From contig NC_055987.1 of the NCBI RefSeq assembly GCF_018446385.1, forward strand, positions 11,927,705-11,991,704: DNA of 64,000 bases, written 5' to 3'. The stretch is from Zingiber officinale. Its lineage: Eukaryota > Streptophyta > Magnoliopsida > Zingiberales > Zingiberaceae. Positions within the stretch are counted from its first letter, which is position 1. Each line of letters starts with the position of its first letter. Below the pieces are notes generated by a model. It made no database searches. It saw only the letters and a list, made by a program, of their open reading frames with translations, and was not told where the DNA came from. Of this stretch, positions 21,546 through 33,591 are shown one piece after another. The position numbers were made by a program, and so were the translations under genes.

Positions 21546-24500
21546 TTACTTCTTCAAAGCATTTTTGAGACTGCGGATTGTGATAAGTAGTTGTTGCCTT
21601 TCACCTTCTACTTCTGCAAACTTCCAGCTAATCTCCGAATATCTTTCTTGCATTTCTTTCAACTCGTCTTCGGTTGATTTATTCTGCCTTTTTAGGACTG
21701 ATATCTCATTTAGCATGTCTTTTGTATGCTGATCACAAGTATAGGAAACCAAATCTTGTTCTCTTAAATTTGTTCGACAATACCTGTAAACAGATCAAAA
21801 TCCGGATAAGAACATGGAACACTTTCATGTGCTGTCTCTTATTTCTCATATGTTCTCTAGTGGTTTTTTGCCCCTATTCTACTCTTTCTTATAAAATTAA
21901 AGTTTCTGTCTGTATCAATGAGGAAAATACTAGCAAAAAGGATAGTCACCTTGCTAATTCTTGAGATTGTTGCAGAGAGCTGGCATCACTTTCAAACTCA
22001 CACTTGTAGCTCTCAAAATGATCATCTTCTTCCTGAAGTAGGTTAATACTCAACTATTAGCTTTATCAGTAAAAATACAAATGTAATGTGTTTACCTACT
22101 CATTTACCTAGTCAAGCTAGGTTAATACTCACATATGCAGTTTCATGAAAAATGGTTTCTCAATTCATTTTAATTCACTGAAACATAATTTATATGACTC
22201 TTATAGGATTTTCTTTTAGAATTTTTCTTCTTCTTTTTTTCTTGCGTTTGGTAGAACCATGAAGTGGTCAACAGGTCATCGAAGTGATACTTACAGTATT
22301 GTATGTCTCCCCAAGTTCAGAAACCAGACTCCTCAACTCTTGTTTTTCTAATTCACCTTCAGATACCATTTGTTTCAAGTGATCATACTTTAGTCTAAGG
22401 GCCTCTACCTCAGAAGTCAGTATAATAACAATATTCTCTTTTTTGTCTGTTAAATTCTTGAGTTCATTCCTCTCGTCCTCTGATTTTTCTAATACTTGCT
22501 TCAGTAGCACTATCTCTTCCTTGAGGAGTTCACTTTCTGAATATCTATCTTGAAGAATCAGCTCATTTGCTTTGTTCTTTGCCTCCAAAATTTCCACCCT
22601 GTCTACCAAGTTCCCTCTTTCTTCAGAGACTAAATGTTTCTCCATTTTGAGCTTCTCAATCTCAGATTTTAGTTCTTCCATTTTCTCCAATGTGACCTTT
22701 AGCCTTTCTTCAGAATTCCTACAACTTTCAAGCTCTTCATTCTTGCCTTTGAGATTCAAAAGCAGCTTATCTGTTTCTTTGGATTTGTAAACCAGAACCC
22801 TTAATAAGTGCTGAAGATTCATCTGATATTGGCCATGCACTGATGTCAGGTTATGCTTGGTTTCCTGAAGCAGATTTTGCAGGTAAATGTTTTGAGAATG
22901 CAACTCATTAGCTTCATCTATCACTCTCTCGACCACTTTCTCGCTCACATAAAATGTCGATGAGGCTTGTGAAGAAAGCCTCCTAAGTTCCTCATGAAGC
23001 CAATCAGCCGTGTTAACATTCTTCCACTTTGTTTCCTTCAGTGCTTCCTCTGCTTGAATGACCTTTTTCTCTTGTTCAACTTTAGCATGTATAACGTTGT
23101 CAATATCTGTTTTAAATGAATCAGCCTGCGATTGCAGCTGTTTCTCTAGCCATTCAACTTGACACTCAAGGTCATTGATAAGTGCAATATGTGCTGAACA
23201 CTCGTACTGCATGCCGAGTTTTTCTCGCAGCTGCATCTGATCCAGCTTCAAGGACATGTCATGGTTCTCCTGTTTCAAAATCTCATAGTCCAAAGCTAGC
23301 TGTTCCATTTGCAACAATAACTCTTCGCGATCGTCGCTGTACAACACCACTTCATTGTTGAGGTCAATGATCTTCTTTTCTAACGTGCCATTTTCTATGC
23401 CATCTTGTTTAGCATCCGAGTTCTGAAATCCTGTGCATTTTGGGCACATCTCCCTGTTTTTTTCCTCCAACAGCTCGTCAAGGTCTCTAACAGCAAGCAG
23501 CAACTCAGAATTGGCTTCCTGTGTTTTATGTAGCTGCAAGCGAAGACTCGAGTTCAGATTTCTCTCATGATCTAATTCTTGTTTGATCTCTTCTAGCACA
23601 GACGAAGGACCTTTCCTAGCACTGTGTGATTCAGCTGAAACATTGTCATTAAAGCTTAATCTCTCCTGTGAAAGCACTTGGCATTCTCTGCGCAAACCAT
23701 CTCTTTCCTTTCTCAGACTACTTATCTCTCTCAAAAGCTCTTCTCCTTGCTTGGCATCCTTGACGATTTGCCTCTTCAGCTTCTCCAACTCTTTCTCGGA
23801 TACTTCCACCTTTCTTGTTAGGGAAACAACTTCACTCAGCTTCTCAAGTTTGATATGAGAGAAAGGAAGGCATTCTCTTGATTCAGACTTTGCAGAACCA
23901 TCTGTGCTTCCCTCACCTCCAGACCATTCAGAGCTGGTCACTGATCTTTTCTGAATGCTAACATCAGTAGTAGGCGATGAGAAACTGGCGGTATCATGCC
24001 GATTGCTGCCGGTGTTCTTGATCATGCCCTCTCCTGGTGTATATATTTCTGATCTGCCATCAGAGCTGGCTTCTGATGTAACATCAGGACTATTAGATTT
24101 ATGGTGTTCGTTAGAATCTGAATAATTTGTCAGGTTTCTGTTTACTGTAAATTTGACTCTGGGCTCTCTGCTGATATGTGATCCATCCTGGCAAAAAGAA
24201 ATCATGTAGATAACTTGATATCATAATGTTCGTAGAGAACAAACTTATAGGACAGAGTGTGCATTCACTTAAATGTGATTTCAGTAAAGTATACTTTAGA
24301 AACATCTACAAAACTATTCTGTGAAAATAATCTCTTACTTTCAGCATGTTCATGTCGTTCTTTACAAGAGCTTTCAGCCCCTTTTCACAGTCGTATTTGC
24401 CCAACTGGCCTTGCAGTGTTTGTCCTTGTCCAAGCATTCCATCTCGCTTTATATCCCCTTCTCTGAATCATTGTTGAAGCAGCAAAGAGAGAATACAGAT

Positions 24501-25322
24501 TAGTTCTTAAGAACAAAATCTCCCTAAAAACATGAATTTAAACATGACTGTACCTGTCTGCCAATTCACCTTGAATTCTTTGTATAGTCACCTGTCAATT
24601 AATTCAAAAGTTCATTAGCGATGCACTTGCCACTTTTTGTCACATGAAGTAGATGATCTTCTTCTACCTTGTCTTTTCTTGGTCGAAAGTTAGATGCAAA
24701 TTATGTTGCAGTATAAGTTGTTTCAGAAAGTTACTGTTTATGAGTTAGCAGAAATGCTCACATGCAAGATCGTTCCAGCTTTGAGATGGAGAGAGATAGA
24801 AGAGGCTTTGAACACCTCGCCATAATCTGTCAGGTTCACCGTGCCTTCTCCCAGAACACCGAGCTCATTTGGTCCCTGCTGCAAGAACTCAGCAATCAGT
24901 ACTCACAACCGGCAGAGCTACAGATACAATTAATGGATGAAATCTGAAAGTGACGATCTTTCTCACAGTCTTAGAAACTAGAAACTGGTACCACTTCTCG
25001 TTCATCTTTCCACTCTTTGCATCGCGCACTAATTTCACTGTTTCATAAATTGGGTTCGACCAGTTGCAGGTTCCATTAACCACAGCAGCCTTTTCAGTCC
25101 TCGCCGTTGGTTTTCCAGTGTCCAGCTGAACCAAATTCACCATCACTGTCTCTGATCCCAACAGTGGTACCTAAAAGACCAATACTGGAAATAGCTAGAA
25201 TTCCAGGTAATTGATTAGCAATCCATTGTTCTAAGCAGACCAACCTTCGTCGCTTGGAATTGCAATTTGAAAACAACCTTGATCTTGTTCTTCTCGTTCC
25301 TCCATCGTGCAGTTTTGAACAT
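21546..25322 (-). CDS. NT-C2 domain coiled-coil protein (plant myosin heavy chain-related family)
   Basis: Coding exons on the minus strand: 25322-25245, 25170-24967, 24878-24762, 24591-24554, 24462-24339, 24187-22295, 22032-21950, 21783-21546. All junctions are GT-AG and join in frame to 924 residues. Residues 1-146 form the EEIG1/EHBP1-type N-terminal C2 domain (MFKTARWRNEKNKIKVVFKL start, GTCNWSNPIYETVKL, LGEGTVNLTDY, VTIQRIQGEL end), thought to bind membranes. A Ser-rich linker follows (about 190-250). Most of residues 250-920 is predicted heptad-rich coiled coil, with one CPKC motif near 443. The family in plants includes proteins described as myosin heavy chain-related, but no motor domain is present. 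Specific function is unknown to me. Confidence 0.93.
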
Positions 25323-25690
25323 CTTCGATCTTCCTTTTAGTTCTCAGTGATCACTCATTGAGCAAAGTGTGGAAGGGGAAAAGATTGCTTGGAAAATCTT
25401 TGAAACAGTGACTGTTTATTTGTCAAGGAACTTAGAGAATTAATGGAAGGTTGGGACATATAGGTGTACAAATAAGGTAGAGAGTAGATGTGAGGGTGTG
25501 GGTGGTATGTAATAATATGTTTGTTGGTGAATGGCTTGAAGGTCACAGCAAAGAAGAAGCCATACTGACAGGTGATGATGATGATCACTTCTTGCAGCCT
25601 TGGTATTTATCTTACCATATATAATATGATACGGTGATAAAAAATAACCCCAAAAATAGATCAGAGCAATGGTAGAGATCAAAGTCAAAC
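25323..25690 (-). promoter_or_regulatory. Upstream region of the NT-C2 coiled-coil gene
   Basis: Sequence 5' of the ATG at 25322. It carries CA/CT-rich tracts and a GAT trinucleotide run (25573-25583). I see no clear TATA box position that I would defend. Short ORFs on the minus strand are low complexity and not supported as genes. Confidence 0.4.
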
Positions 25691-26330
25691 GGTTAAAATT
25701 ATAGGGTCGGATGGACTATGAGATAGCGGACTGCGGACTAGGCAAGGATAGCCGAGTGTACTTACAGAGCCGGTTGGACGTGAAAGGCTGATCATACCTT
25801 CCGAACGGTCGTCCGTCACAACTTGCAACTGAGATTAAGAGTCAAAGTTACCATGCCCACCGCCCTTGCCGATCGGCCCTTTGGTCTGACCGAGTTGATG
25901 ATATCTCGGTCGAGTGGTGCTCGGTTGGTTTACAACGGGATCCACATGCATATCTTATCGTACTCTTTTGAAAGTTTGTACCGCTTACAATAGAGAATGT
26001 TCAACAGACAAATCATATTTTAGAAGCTTCTAGTCAGTCACATCATAGAGATTTACGTGCTCGTTTAAGGAAAGATTTTAGAGACACTTTTTGACTTGTC
26101 TTTTCCTAGGAAGTTTTGAAAAACATATATATGCTTTGGGATGCGCGTATAGATGCTACAATAACATCATAAAAAAGAGGTCTCCATCTACAGACAGAGA
26201 TATGCAATGCTTCACTTTTCTCCATGCTCTCTACTATTGTTCACTATTATTATTCTCTCCTCCTGAATTGAATACTTATTTGAGCGTCAGAAGGTAAATA
26301 CCGGATGTCCTTTTCCTAATCCGACATTAA
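25690..26330 (-). mobile_element. Gypsy-like LTR fragment (inverted relative of 62270-62900)
   Basis: AGAGACACTTTTTGACTTGT with CTTTTCCTAGG at about 26080-26110 is the reverse complement of the block at 62408-62437. Further matches follow in order: GAAGCTTCTA near 26030 against TAGAAGCTTC near 62480, and TCTTATCGTACTCTTTTGAAAG against the ATATGATAAGATAT area near 62550. The GATCGGCC and TCGGTCGAGTGG rich flank also matches the GCCGACCGG rich stretch there. The pattern suits a Ty3/Gypsy LTR, without clear ends or TSD here. Confidence 0.55.
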
Positions 26331-27316
26331 CGCTCCTTGTATTATAGATAATACAGAATATTCTTCCGGTGAACCATGTCCTATTTACTGCTCGCTGCGG
26401 CAGCTAATCAAACACAGAGCGAGATTGTACACTTTATTCTTCATGATGGTCACGAGTCGGATGCAACTGCTCTGGGAACCTTGAAAATAATGTAGAAGAA
26501 GAAAACACCAGCCAATTCAAGTTTATTCTAGTGTATTAATTTTGTTTCTCTCTTTTCAATATTTTCAAACGTACATTTCGGAGAGAATCAAACTATCTTG
26601 TCCCTGTTAGGTGCAAACTCCTTATACAAGACCATAATTTATAATCACGCAGCAAAAATTTTCCTTTAAACATGGTCAAGCTTCCATTAATTATCTGTAG
26701 AATGATTTGAACAAGACAATCCCTCCATGATGGCTTAATTCAACAACCATGTTTGGCTTGCGGCAGAAGGTGGATCTTGCTTGCCTTCAAAGCCTGAAGG
26801 CAGCTCGTGCTCGTCTCTTCTCATGCAGGTGCATTGGGCATGTTCTGCTCACTTTTGACAGGTTTGTTACCCATCATTGAAGGAGCAGCAGCCAGCAGCA
26901 TCTGCACTGCAACAGCCAAGTGGGCGAGAGGTATAGTGCTGTACAGGTGTAGTTTTTTTTCCCCATGCTTGCAAGCTTAGTTTCGAGGAAAATATTTGAT
27001 TCCAATTATCGAATTTTTTTTAATCAAATTCAAATTTATAATATTTTATTTGATTAATTATAACTGTTCATGAGCAATCGAATATTGATTATTTTTATAT
27101 AATTTAAATTTAAATATATTTAAATTAAAGTTTGAATAATTTAAATAAACTCAAATTTAAAATATTTTAAATTTTAGTTTGAACCTAAGTTCAAATAATT
27201 CAAATCGAATCGAGCTCGGATCCTATTTCAAATCAAACTCAAATTAAAATTATTAGTTTTTGATTGAATTGGAATATTAAACTTTGCACGTAATCTCTAA
27301 TCACAATTTAAAGTTT
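26331..27316. other. Intergenic DNA with no supported gene
   Basis: 26331-26960 has mixed composition and no frame over about 60 codons. 26990-27300 is AT-rich with repeated TTTAAATT/AATTTAAA words. No features recognised before the CACTA terminus at 27317. Confidence 0.4.
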
Positions 27317-27590
27317 CACTACAAAAAAAAAATCAGCTTTACCGACGGAGCTACCAACGGAAATTTCTATCCGTCGGTATTACCGACGGAATATAATATT
27401 CCGTCGGTAATATATGCGTTACCGACGGAATAAAAGATTCTGTCGGTAATGTACTAACATTACCGACGGAATAAAATATTCCGTCGGTAATGTACCGACA
27501 TTACCGACGGAATTAAAAAATTCCATCGGTGATGTTTGTTTTTTAAAAAATAATAGCTTTATCGACGGAATCTAGATTCCGTCGGTAAAG
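27317..27590 (+). repeat. CACTA left terminus and subterminal repeats
   Basis: After the CACTA end there are about eight alternating copies of TTACCGACGGAA and TTCCGTCGGTAA spaced 15-40 bp. In En/Spm-type elements subterminal repeats of this kind bind the TnpA protein. Neighbouring direct and inverted copies form potential hairpins. Confidence 0.9.
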
Positions 27591-27647
27591 CCAAAATAAA
27601 CCCTAACCCGACCCCTTTTCCTTTCTTTCGACGCGCGCGGTAGCATC

Positions 27648-27722
27648 TCCTTCCTCTTCCTCTTCCCCGATCTCGTCGGTAAGCTCCTTCCTCTTCCTCT
27701 TCCTCTTCCTCTTCCTCTTTTC
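27648..27722. repeat. CTTCCT hexanucleotide microsatellite
   Basis: (CTTCCT)n and TTCCTC-rich stretch with one interruption (CCCCGATCTCGTCGGTAAG). Located between the CACTA subterminal repeats and the GC-rich minisatellite. Confidence 0.85.
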
Positions 27723-27735
27723 TAGCTTCCTTTCT

Positions 27736-28065
27736 TTGTGGCTGCCAGCGCCCTGCTGGCCTTTGTGCCTGCCGGCGCTGGTAGTTGCCTGCCGCCAGCG
27801 GCCTGGTGGTCGCTGTGGTTGCCGCCAGCCACCTCGTGGCCGCTATGCCAGCGGCCTGGTGGCCGCTGTGCTGGCCGCTAGCGGCCTCCTGGTCATTGTG
27901 TCGGCCACCAGCGGCCTGGTGGCCACTGTGCCAGCCGCAAGCGGCCTGGTGCCCGATGTGCCGGCCGCCGTTGGACTCCTGGCCTCTGTGTCGGATGCCG
28001 GCGGCCTCCTGGCCACTGTTCCGGACGCTACTGTGCCAGCTGCAGGTATGTCGAAACTGCTATGC
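27736..28065 (+). repeat. GC-rich GCGGCCTGGTGGCC minisatellite
   Basis: Imperfect repeats of GCGGCCTGGTGGCC followed by CACTGTGCCAGCCGCCA-like text, about 30-60 bp per unit. It gives long frames in two registers (Ala/Val/Leu-rich and Trp/Pro-rich), which is expected from the repeat and not evidence of a gene. Its composition differs sharply from the AT-rich flanks. It probably lies in the 5' leader or first exon of the CACTA transposase transcript. Confidence 0.75.
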
Positions 28066-28382
28066 TGACGGGTGTGTCGGATATATGCTGTTGTGCTGTC
28101 CTGTGCCAGTCATTTTTCTACTTGTTAATTTTTTGATAAATTTTGTGCTAAATTATTTTTATTTTGTAAACAGATAGCATTTGCTGCTCTTCTCCAGTAC
28201 ACATTCACATCTTCAGATATATTTTAGTTTATTGTATTTTATATTATTTGCCATTGTTTAATTTACATATATGTTATGTTCGTATCTTAATCTGTAACAT
28301 AATATCATTCTTTTGATTGTTTTGTATTTGTACGTTAATTTAAGATAATTTATAATTATCAATTTATTAGTTTTAGGTGAAA

Positions 28383-28771
28383 ATGTCTATGTATAAAGCT
28401 TGGATGTACAATCGATTAGAAAATGAATTTATTAGAGATGATTTTATTACTGAAGTTGAAGAATTTGTCAACTATGCTAAAAGTCATCAAGAATGTATGA
28501 ATGGTGCAGAATTAAAGTGTCCGTGCAATCATAAAAAATGTCAAAATAGAGCTTTCCGTGATGAAAATACTGTAAAAATGCATTTATGTAGGAATGGTTT
28601 TGTGCCAAATTACTACAATTGGTACTGTCATGGAGAACCTTATTTGTATGAATCAATTGGGCCTTCCGGTGGTTCATCATCTGGCATAACTTTTACTGCA
28701 CATGACTCATCAACTTATGATATTGGAATACAATCAATGGTTCACGATGCAATGAATGCCGCAGTTGATTA
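28383..28771 (+). pseudogene. CACTA tnp2 transposase N-terminus (transposase-associated domain)
   Basis: Start MSMYKAWMYNRLENEFIRDD, then CPCNHKKCQNRAF and HLCRNGFVPNYYNWYCHGE. The Cys/His pattern and the FVPNYYNWYCHGE stretch are typical of the transposase-associated zinc-binding domain at the N-terminus of plant tnp2 proteins. An acceptor-like AG precedes the start, so an upstream exon is possible. The frame is cut after NAAVDY at 28771 by the LTR inserted at 28772. Residues seen after that point are translated LTR. Confidence 0.85.
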
Positions 28772-30369
28772 TGTTGGTGCAACCCTAGGTCAAGGTTGAC
28801 CTGGTTGACCCGACTCAAGTTGACGTGACTCGAGTTGTATTTTGATGTTTGACTTGGGAAGATTGTCGGTGCAACCTTAGGTCAAGGTTGACCTAGTTGT
28901 GTTGCATGTTGATGTTTGACACTCGTGAGAGAGTTCTATTCTTGATGTGGGACAAGAATAGATGTTTGGGAGATTATTGGTGCAACCGTAGGTCAAGGTT
29001 GACCTGGTTGACCTGATTCGGGAAAAGTCCAAGTATGAAGACTTGGCACGGAAAAGTCCAAGCAGGGAGCTGGCATCGAAAAGTCCAAGTATGGAGACTT
29101 GGACTGAAAAGTCCAAGGGAGCTTGACGTGAAAAGTCCAAACAGGAGTTTGCACGGGAAAAGTCCCGTGAGTGAAGCCAGTGGAAATCCCGGTGAGTGAA
29201 GAAATCCTAGTGAGTGAAGCTAGGAATGGGAAAGTCCTAACTGATGTTGGCGTTGGGAAAGTCCTGGGAGGAGGTGAAAGTCCCGTGAGTGAAGCTGAAG
29301 AAGAAAGTCCTAATGGATGTTAGGCTGGAAACAGTGAGTGAAGCTGTGAAAGTCCCGTGAGTGAAGCTGCAAGGAAAATCCGGATGGATCGGGGATGATC
29401 GGACTGTGTGGAAAGTCCAAGTAGGTCAAAGGGACCGGATACTTGGCGAGTTCTAGCAGTCAAGGGAGTGACCAGATGCTAGGGATGAAGTACCAGTAGG
29501 TTGACCGGATATTGGTTTGGAAGTCTTGGGACTTGGTTTGGGCAAAAAAGCTCGGATCGGTCACCGATCGATCCAATATTTTATCTCGATCGGTCCTATC
29601 CACCGACATACAATCTCTCTGCTGTGGCACGATCCGTGACCCACCGCAAGCAACAGAGGCGAAAGAGGTCGATCGGTCCACACACGTTGAGATGCCTCGA
29701 CCGTCTGGGACCGATCGAGAGATGGCGTCGCGCACAGCCAGAGTTAGATCGTGCCGGACCGATCAGTCAGGTCCGCGGCCCACGAGCACGCACAAGAGGT
29801 CTCATCGGACCGGGACCATCAAGACCGATTCGAGCGTGACTGCCGCAACGCTAGTTTTTCATTGCTTCTCCTTCGCAGTATAAAGCGAGGGCTTCGATGC
29901 GAGGACTTTCTTCTTGAGCCTCGCTTGACCGACCACCGTGCGGTCTTGAGCTTCTTGAGCTCATCGCGGCAAGCTCGCGTGAGTTTCCTCGCCGGGTAGC
30001 TGCTGGATCCGAGGCCGCATCAAGGTTCCAATCGACAACAAGAGTGTTTTTACAATTTCTATTGTTCTTGTTTGTTGTCTCTATTGTTGTACTCCTTTGT
30101 CTGTTGCAAAAGATTGTGGTGAGGTTTCTCCACCCACAAGGAGTATTATTAGCCGGGCGGACTCATCCACCGACGGATTGGAGAGGCATTCCACCTTACT
30201 GACACGCCGAGGAGTAGGAGTATCATCTCGAACCTCGTTACATCGACGTTGAGGTTTGATCTTCTTGTTTTCGCTTCCTTGTTTGTTTTCCATCCAACGC
30301 ATTGTAGGAAGAACGCGATCGATTTGGCGCTTTCACCCCCTCTCAGCCGACAGTCGAAGGATCCTAACA
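28772..30369 (+). repeat. LTR 1 of array (1598 bp)
   Basis: TGTTGGTGCAACC at 28772 and GATCCTAACA at 30369. The core promoter TATAAAG lies at 29879-29885. It carries AAAGTCCCGTGAGTGAAGC repeats (29150-29360) and ATCGATC/GACCGATC palindromes (29540-29830). It is followed by a PBS (30372-30383). Confidence 0.9.
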
Positions 30370-30371
30370 AG

Positions 30372-30383
30372 TGGTATCAGGCG
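30372..30383 (+). promoter_or_regulatory. Primer binding site of array unit 1
   Basis: TGGTATCAGGCG follows the LTR after two bases. It matches the Met-tRNA-type site TGGTATCAGAGC except for a 1-bp loss. Equivalent but more damaged text follows LTR 2 (CGGTATCGCAGCG near 35320). Confidence 0.8.
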
Positions 30384-30430
30384 AGGCCGCTCTTCGTCGG
30401 ATCAACACCCGTGGGAGCAAAGCTAGAGAA

Positions 30431-31815
30431 TGGATCTCTATGGAGAAGACATCACCATTCCACCCTTCTATTTAATGCGGCGATCACAGAAGGTAAGGAT
30501 GAAGTACTTTATGACTAACATAATGAATTGGTTTTGTGTACAAGAAGGTTTTACTCCTCCGTGGATAAGGAAGGAAAACCACTTGAGAAGAAGGAGTGGA
30601 CAAGAGAACAAATTCACAAATCCGAAATCAACGAAGAGGTAACGAGAATAATTGAATTTTCATTGCCTAACATCTTGTGTAAGATAGGTTACAACAATGC
30701 CAAGGAATTATGGGATAACTTGGCCAAGTTCCATGAGGGAAGCTCAAATTCAAGCCATGAAGAGGAGCTAAGTGAGCCAAGTAGCTCACATCATGGAGGA
30801 GAAGATTTAGAAGTTGAGGCCACTCAAAAGAAGAGGAGAGTTCCTCTTCAAGATCGGAGCAAGAAGAAGAAGCTTCTACCTGGATGAAGATGAGAGCGTT
30901 CATCCATCCTCAACCCTAGGTAACTCAAGCATTTTAATTTCTAGCAAATTACATAGGGAGAATGGGCACTACAAGAGCAAGTGTCCAAAGAGGGTTAGAA
31001 AGACTCCACCGCACCAAAGGTCAAGGAAGCCGCGTCCCAACACGCAAAGGCAAGAAGCACGTGGTGTTCAAGGGGACACTATAGGAGCCAATGTCCGAAG
31101 GGGAGAAAACCTCACAAGGACAAGGGATGCACATCGATAGGGAGCTAAGGCAAACCCTAAGGTATCTTCTCATTCGTGCAATTCTAGTAGGATACATGCT
31201 AGTAATTTTATTGCATTAGTCAATAATGCTAAGCATGTTAACACTAGAAATCAATACATGTGCTTAGGTGCTAAACATGTCAACCTAGATAGGGATACTA
31301 CTAGGAATGCTAACCCTAGGATTAACACTTCTAAGGTTAAGGAAAACCTAGGTAGAAACCCTAAATCAACTAGACACATGCCTAGGAACACCTCAAGAAA
31401 GAATGACAAATCAAAACTTGAGGTATTAGAGAAAGAAAATCGAATCTTGAGGTCAAGACTTGACTCTCTAGAAAAGGCTCTTAAGGATTTGACTCTAGGG
31501 TTTAAGGGTCAAAAACCAATGTCCAAGGACAAGAAAGGTTTGGGTCACAAATCTAAGTCCCAAGTGGTCAAGCCCACTTATCACAATGTTCCATTCGATT
31601 ATGGAACAAAACCTAGGGCTAGGAAGACCACCACCAAGGTCACAAGGGGAGTCACCCCTAGAGTTGATCTTGATGAGTCCCAAATGACCAAGGCTTCAAA
31701 GCCTAAGAGGGTCATTAGGAGGGTTGCTAGGGAAGTTATCCCTAGTGAATATTTAGTGAACCCAATGAGCTCAAATAGGTATTGGGTTCCTAGGAGCATC
31801 TTCTCTATCCCATAG
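30431..31815 (+). pseudogene. gag: gag of array unit 1
   Basis: Starts MDLYGEDITIPPF, typical for this gag group, with the UBN2-like domain reading NWFCVQEGFTPP, then (after a frame change) KEWTREQIHKSEINEE, IEFSLPNILCKIGY and AKELWDNLAKFHEG. A zinc-knuckle remnant GHYKSKCPKR lies near 30965. The C-terminal part is an open 185-residue frame (31258-31815) with a coiled coil (LEKENRILRSRLDSLEKAL), basic tail and ending NRYWVPRSIFSIP followed by a stop. At least two frameshifts separate the parts. It resembles the gag at 8789-10471 in domain order. Confidence 0.85.
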
Positions 31816-33591
31816 ATGGGTTAGAGAGTGTCAACTCCGATTAGAAGGGTAGTTAACCCAACTTTGAGGAAATTGACACTCAAGGAGCATTTTCAAGGTT
31901 TTGAGAACTTTTGAAAATGAAATGGAATTATCATTTACTCCTTTGAAGAGTTAAATGTGCCTAAAGATTGGAAATTTCATTTTTAATCTCAATTGGCACA
32001 ATTTGGGAAAATCTAGAGAACTCTCGAAAAAAAATGAAACATGCCAAGTTTTGAGGATAAATTTGATCTTTAAGTGGCATGAATTAATCTAGAGTTCAAG
32101 AAGTGTCAAAATTAGGATTTTGGCATTTTGGGGCAATCTAGGATTAAATTTGAAGTTAGCCAAGTGGTTAAGGATACTTAGATAGGTAATCTAGGTATAT
32201 TTATTTATGCTAAATCTTGCCATGATTGTTTGCCCTCACATGTCATGACATCATGTTTAGTTTTATTATCATTTGAAATGTCATGATAATGCTTAGGCTT
32301 TATGTCATGTTTAGTTTCAAACTTTATGCCATGACATCATGACATTGGCACATGTTTTCATTGATGATACCATTTTATGCCATGTCATCATCTCTTGCAT
32401 TAGTAATCAATTGAATTGATTTAAGGATGAAAAACACACTTTGATATTGAGATCAAATTTGTGTTTAGAAAATGCATGAGACCTTAGTCTAAGATACCTA
32501 AACCCATATCTCACATCAAAATTGACTTGGATGTGTTGATACACTTTAAATGTGTGTGAGATATTAGGATCATGAGTTAGGATCAAGGTGCATAGTTCTT
32601 GTACCTAGATGAGCCTAATTCAAGAAAATTAGGATCATAGGGAAAGCTTGTGTACAAGTCATGTGCATATAGCCCTAAGATTGTGGTCCCAAATTAAAGG
32701 GTTTGAAATCATTTCAAAATTGTTTTGAAAAACCTTGATGAAGCTTTCCTAGTGATAGCATTCATCATTGACAAAGTTGACTTAACTTGAACTATTTCAA
32801 AGTTTTTGAATTTTGTATCAAGATTTGAAAATGGAAGTTATTTTCATCTAAAACTATTTTTCCATGATAGTATATGTTATGAGGTGTATTCTCAAAATTT
32901 CACAATTTTATTTTATTTTCTGTGATTTTCTAGAGGTTTCAATTTCTCGAAGGAAATGTCAATCGAGATGTGGACCGATCGAAGAGTCCGATCGGTCCAA
33001 GGATGTGGATCGGACGATCCGATCTGTCTGATCGATCGGTGTCGACCCATGGGCGTGTCTTTGATACATTTGCGATCTTGTCCGAAAGTTCAGCTAGAAG
33101 TTGGGTTTTATGAATTTCTAAGGTTTGGAACTCACCAGACATTGTTGGTGCAATGGTAAGGGGAGTTGACCTTTTAGGGAGTTTGTACTCCTTAAGACTT
33201 TTGAGGATTAGTGATATGGGATTATCACTAAATTGATTGTTGAGTTATAGGATAGGAAATTAAGGTTTTGAAAGAAATTGACCTTGATATCTCCTTTTTC
33301 TTTTATGTCCAAAAGAGTGTTCATTGGAGAATTATTGGAGAACCCAAGTTAGGTTATCGGGTTAACCTAAGCTAGGGAAAGAATGTCAAGGAATGTTCAA
33401 GGAAGAACATTGGAATTCTTTTGATGTATGTCAAAGGGGAGAGTATTCAAGTTGGGTTATCGGGTTAACCTAAGGGGAGAATGTCCAGAGAATGTTCAAG
33501 GAAAGAACATTGGACATTGAAGATGATGAAACCTAAGTTAGGTTATCTAACCTAACTTGATTATAGTTTTGTCAAACATCAAAAGGGAGAT
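31816..33591 (+). other. Noncoding 3' internal region of array unit 1
   Basis: About 1.8 kb with no coding frame, ending in a PPT (ATCAAAAGGGAGAT, about 33578-33591). Where an autonomous Copia element would have protease, integrase, RT and RNase H there is only AT-rich sequence with short direct repeats such as TGTCATGA near 32240-32400. Confidence 0.7.

Noticed and set aside
22572-23858. Ser-rich plus-strand frames opposite the NT-C2 gene
   Set aside because: They are antisense shadows of the Glu/Lys-rich coiled-coil exon.
27736-28177. Ala/Val and Trp/Pro-rich frames
   Set aside because: They are products of the GC-rich minisatellite in two registers, with no conserved codon pattern.
28772-28799. 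Continuation of the tnp2 N-terminal frame beyond DY into VGATLGQ
   Set aside because: These codons are LTR sequence after the insertion point at 28772 and end at a stop at once.
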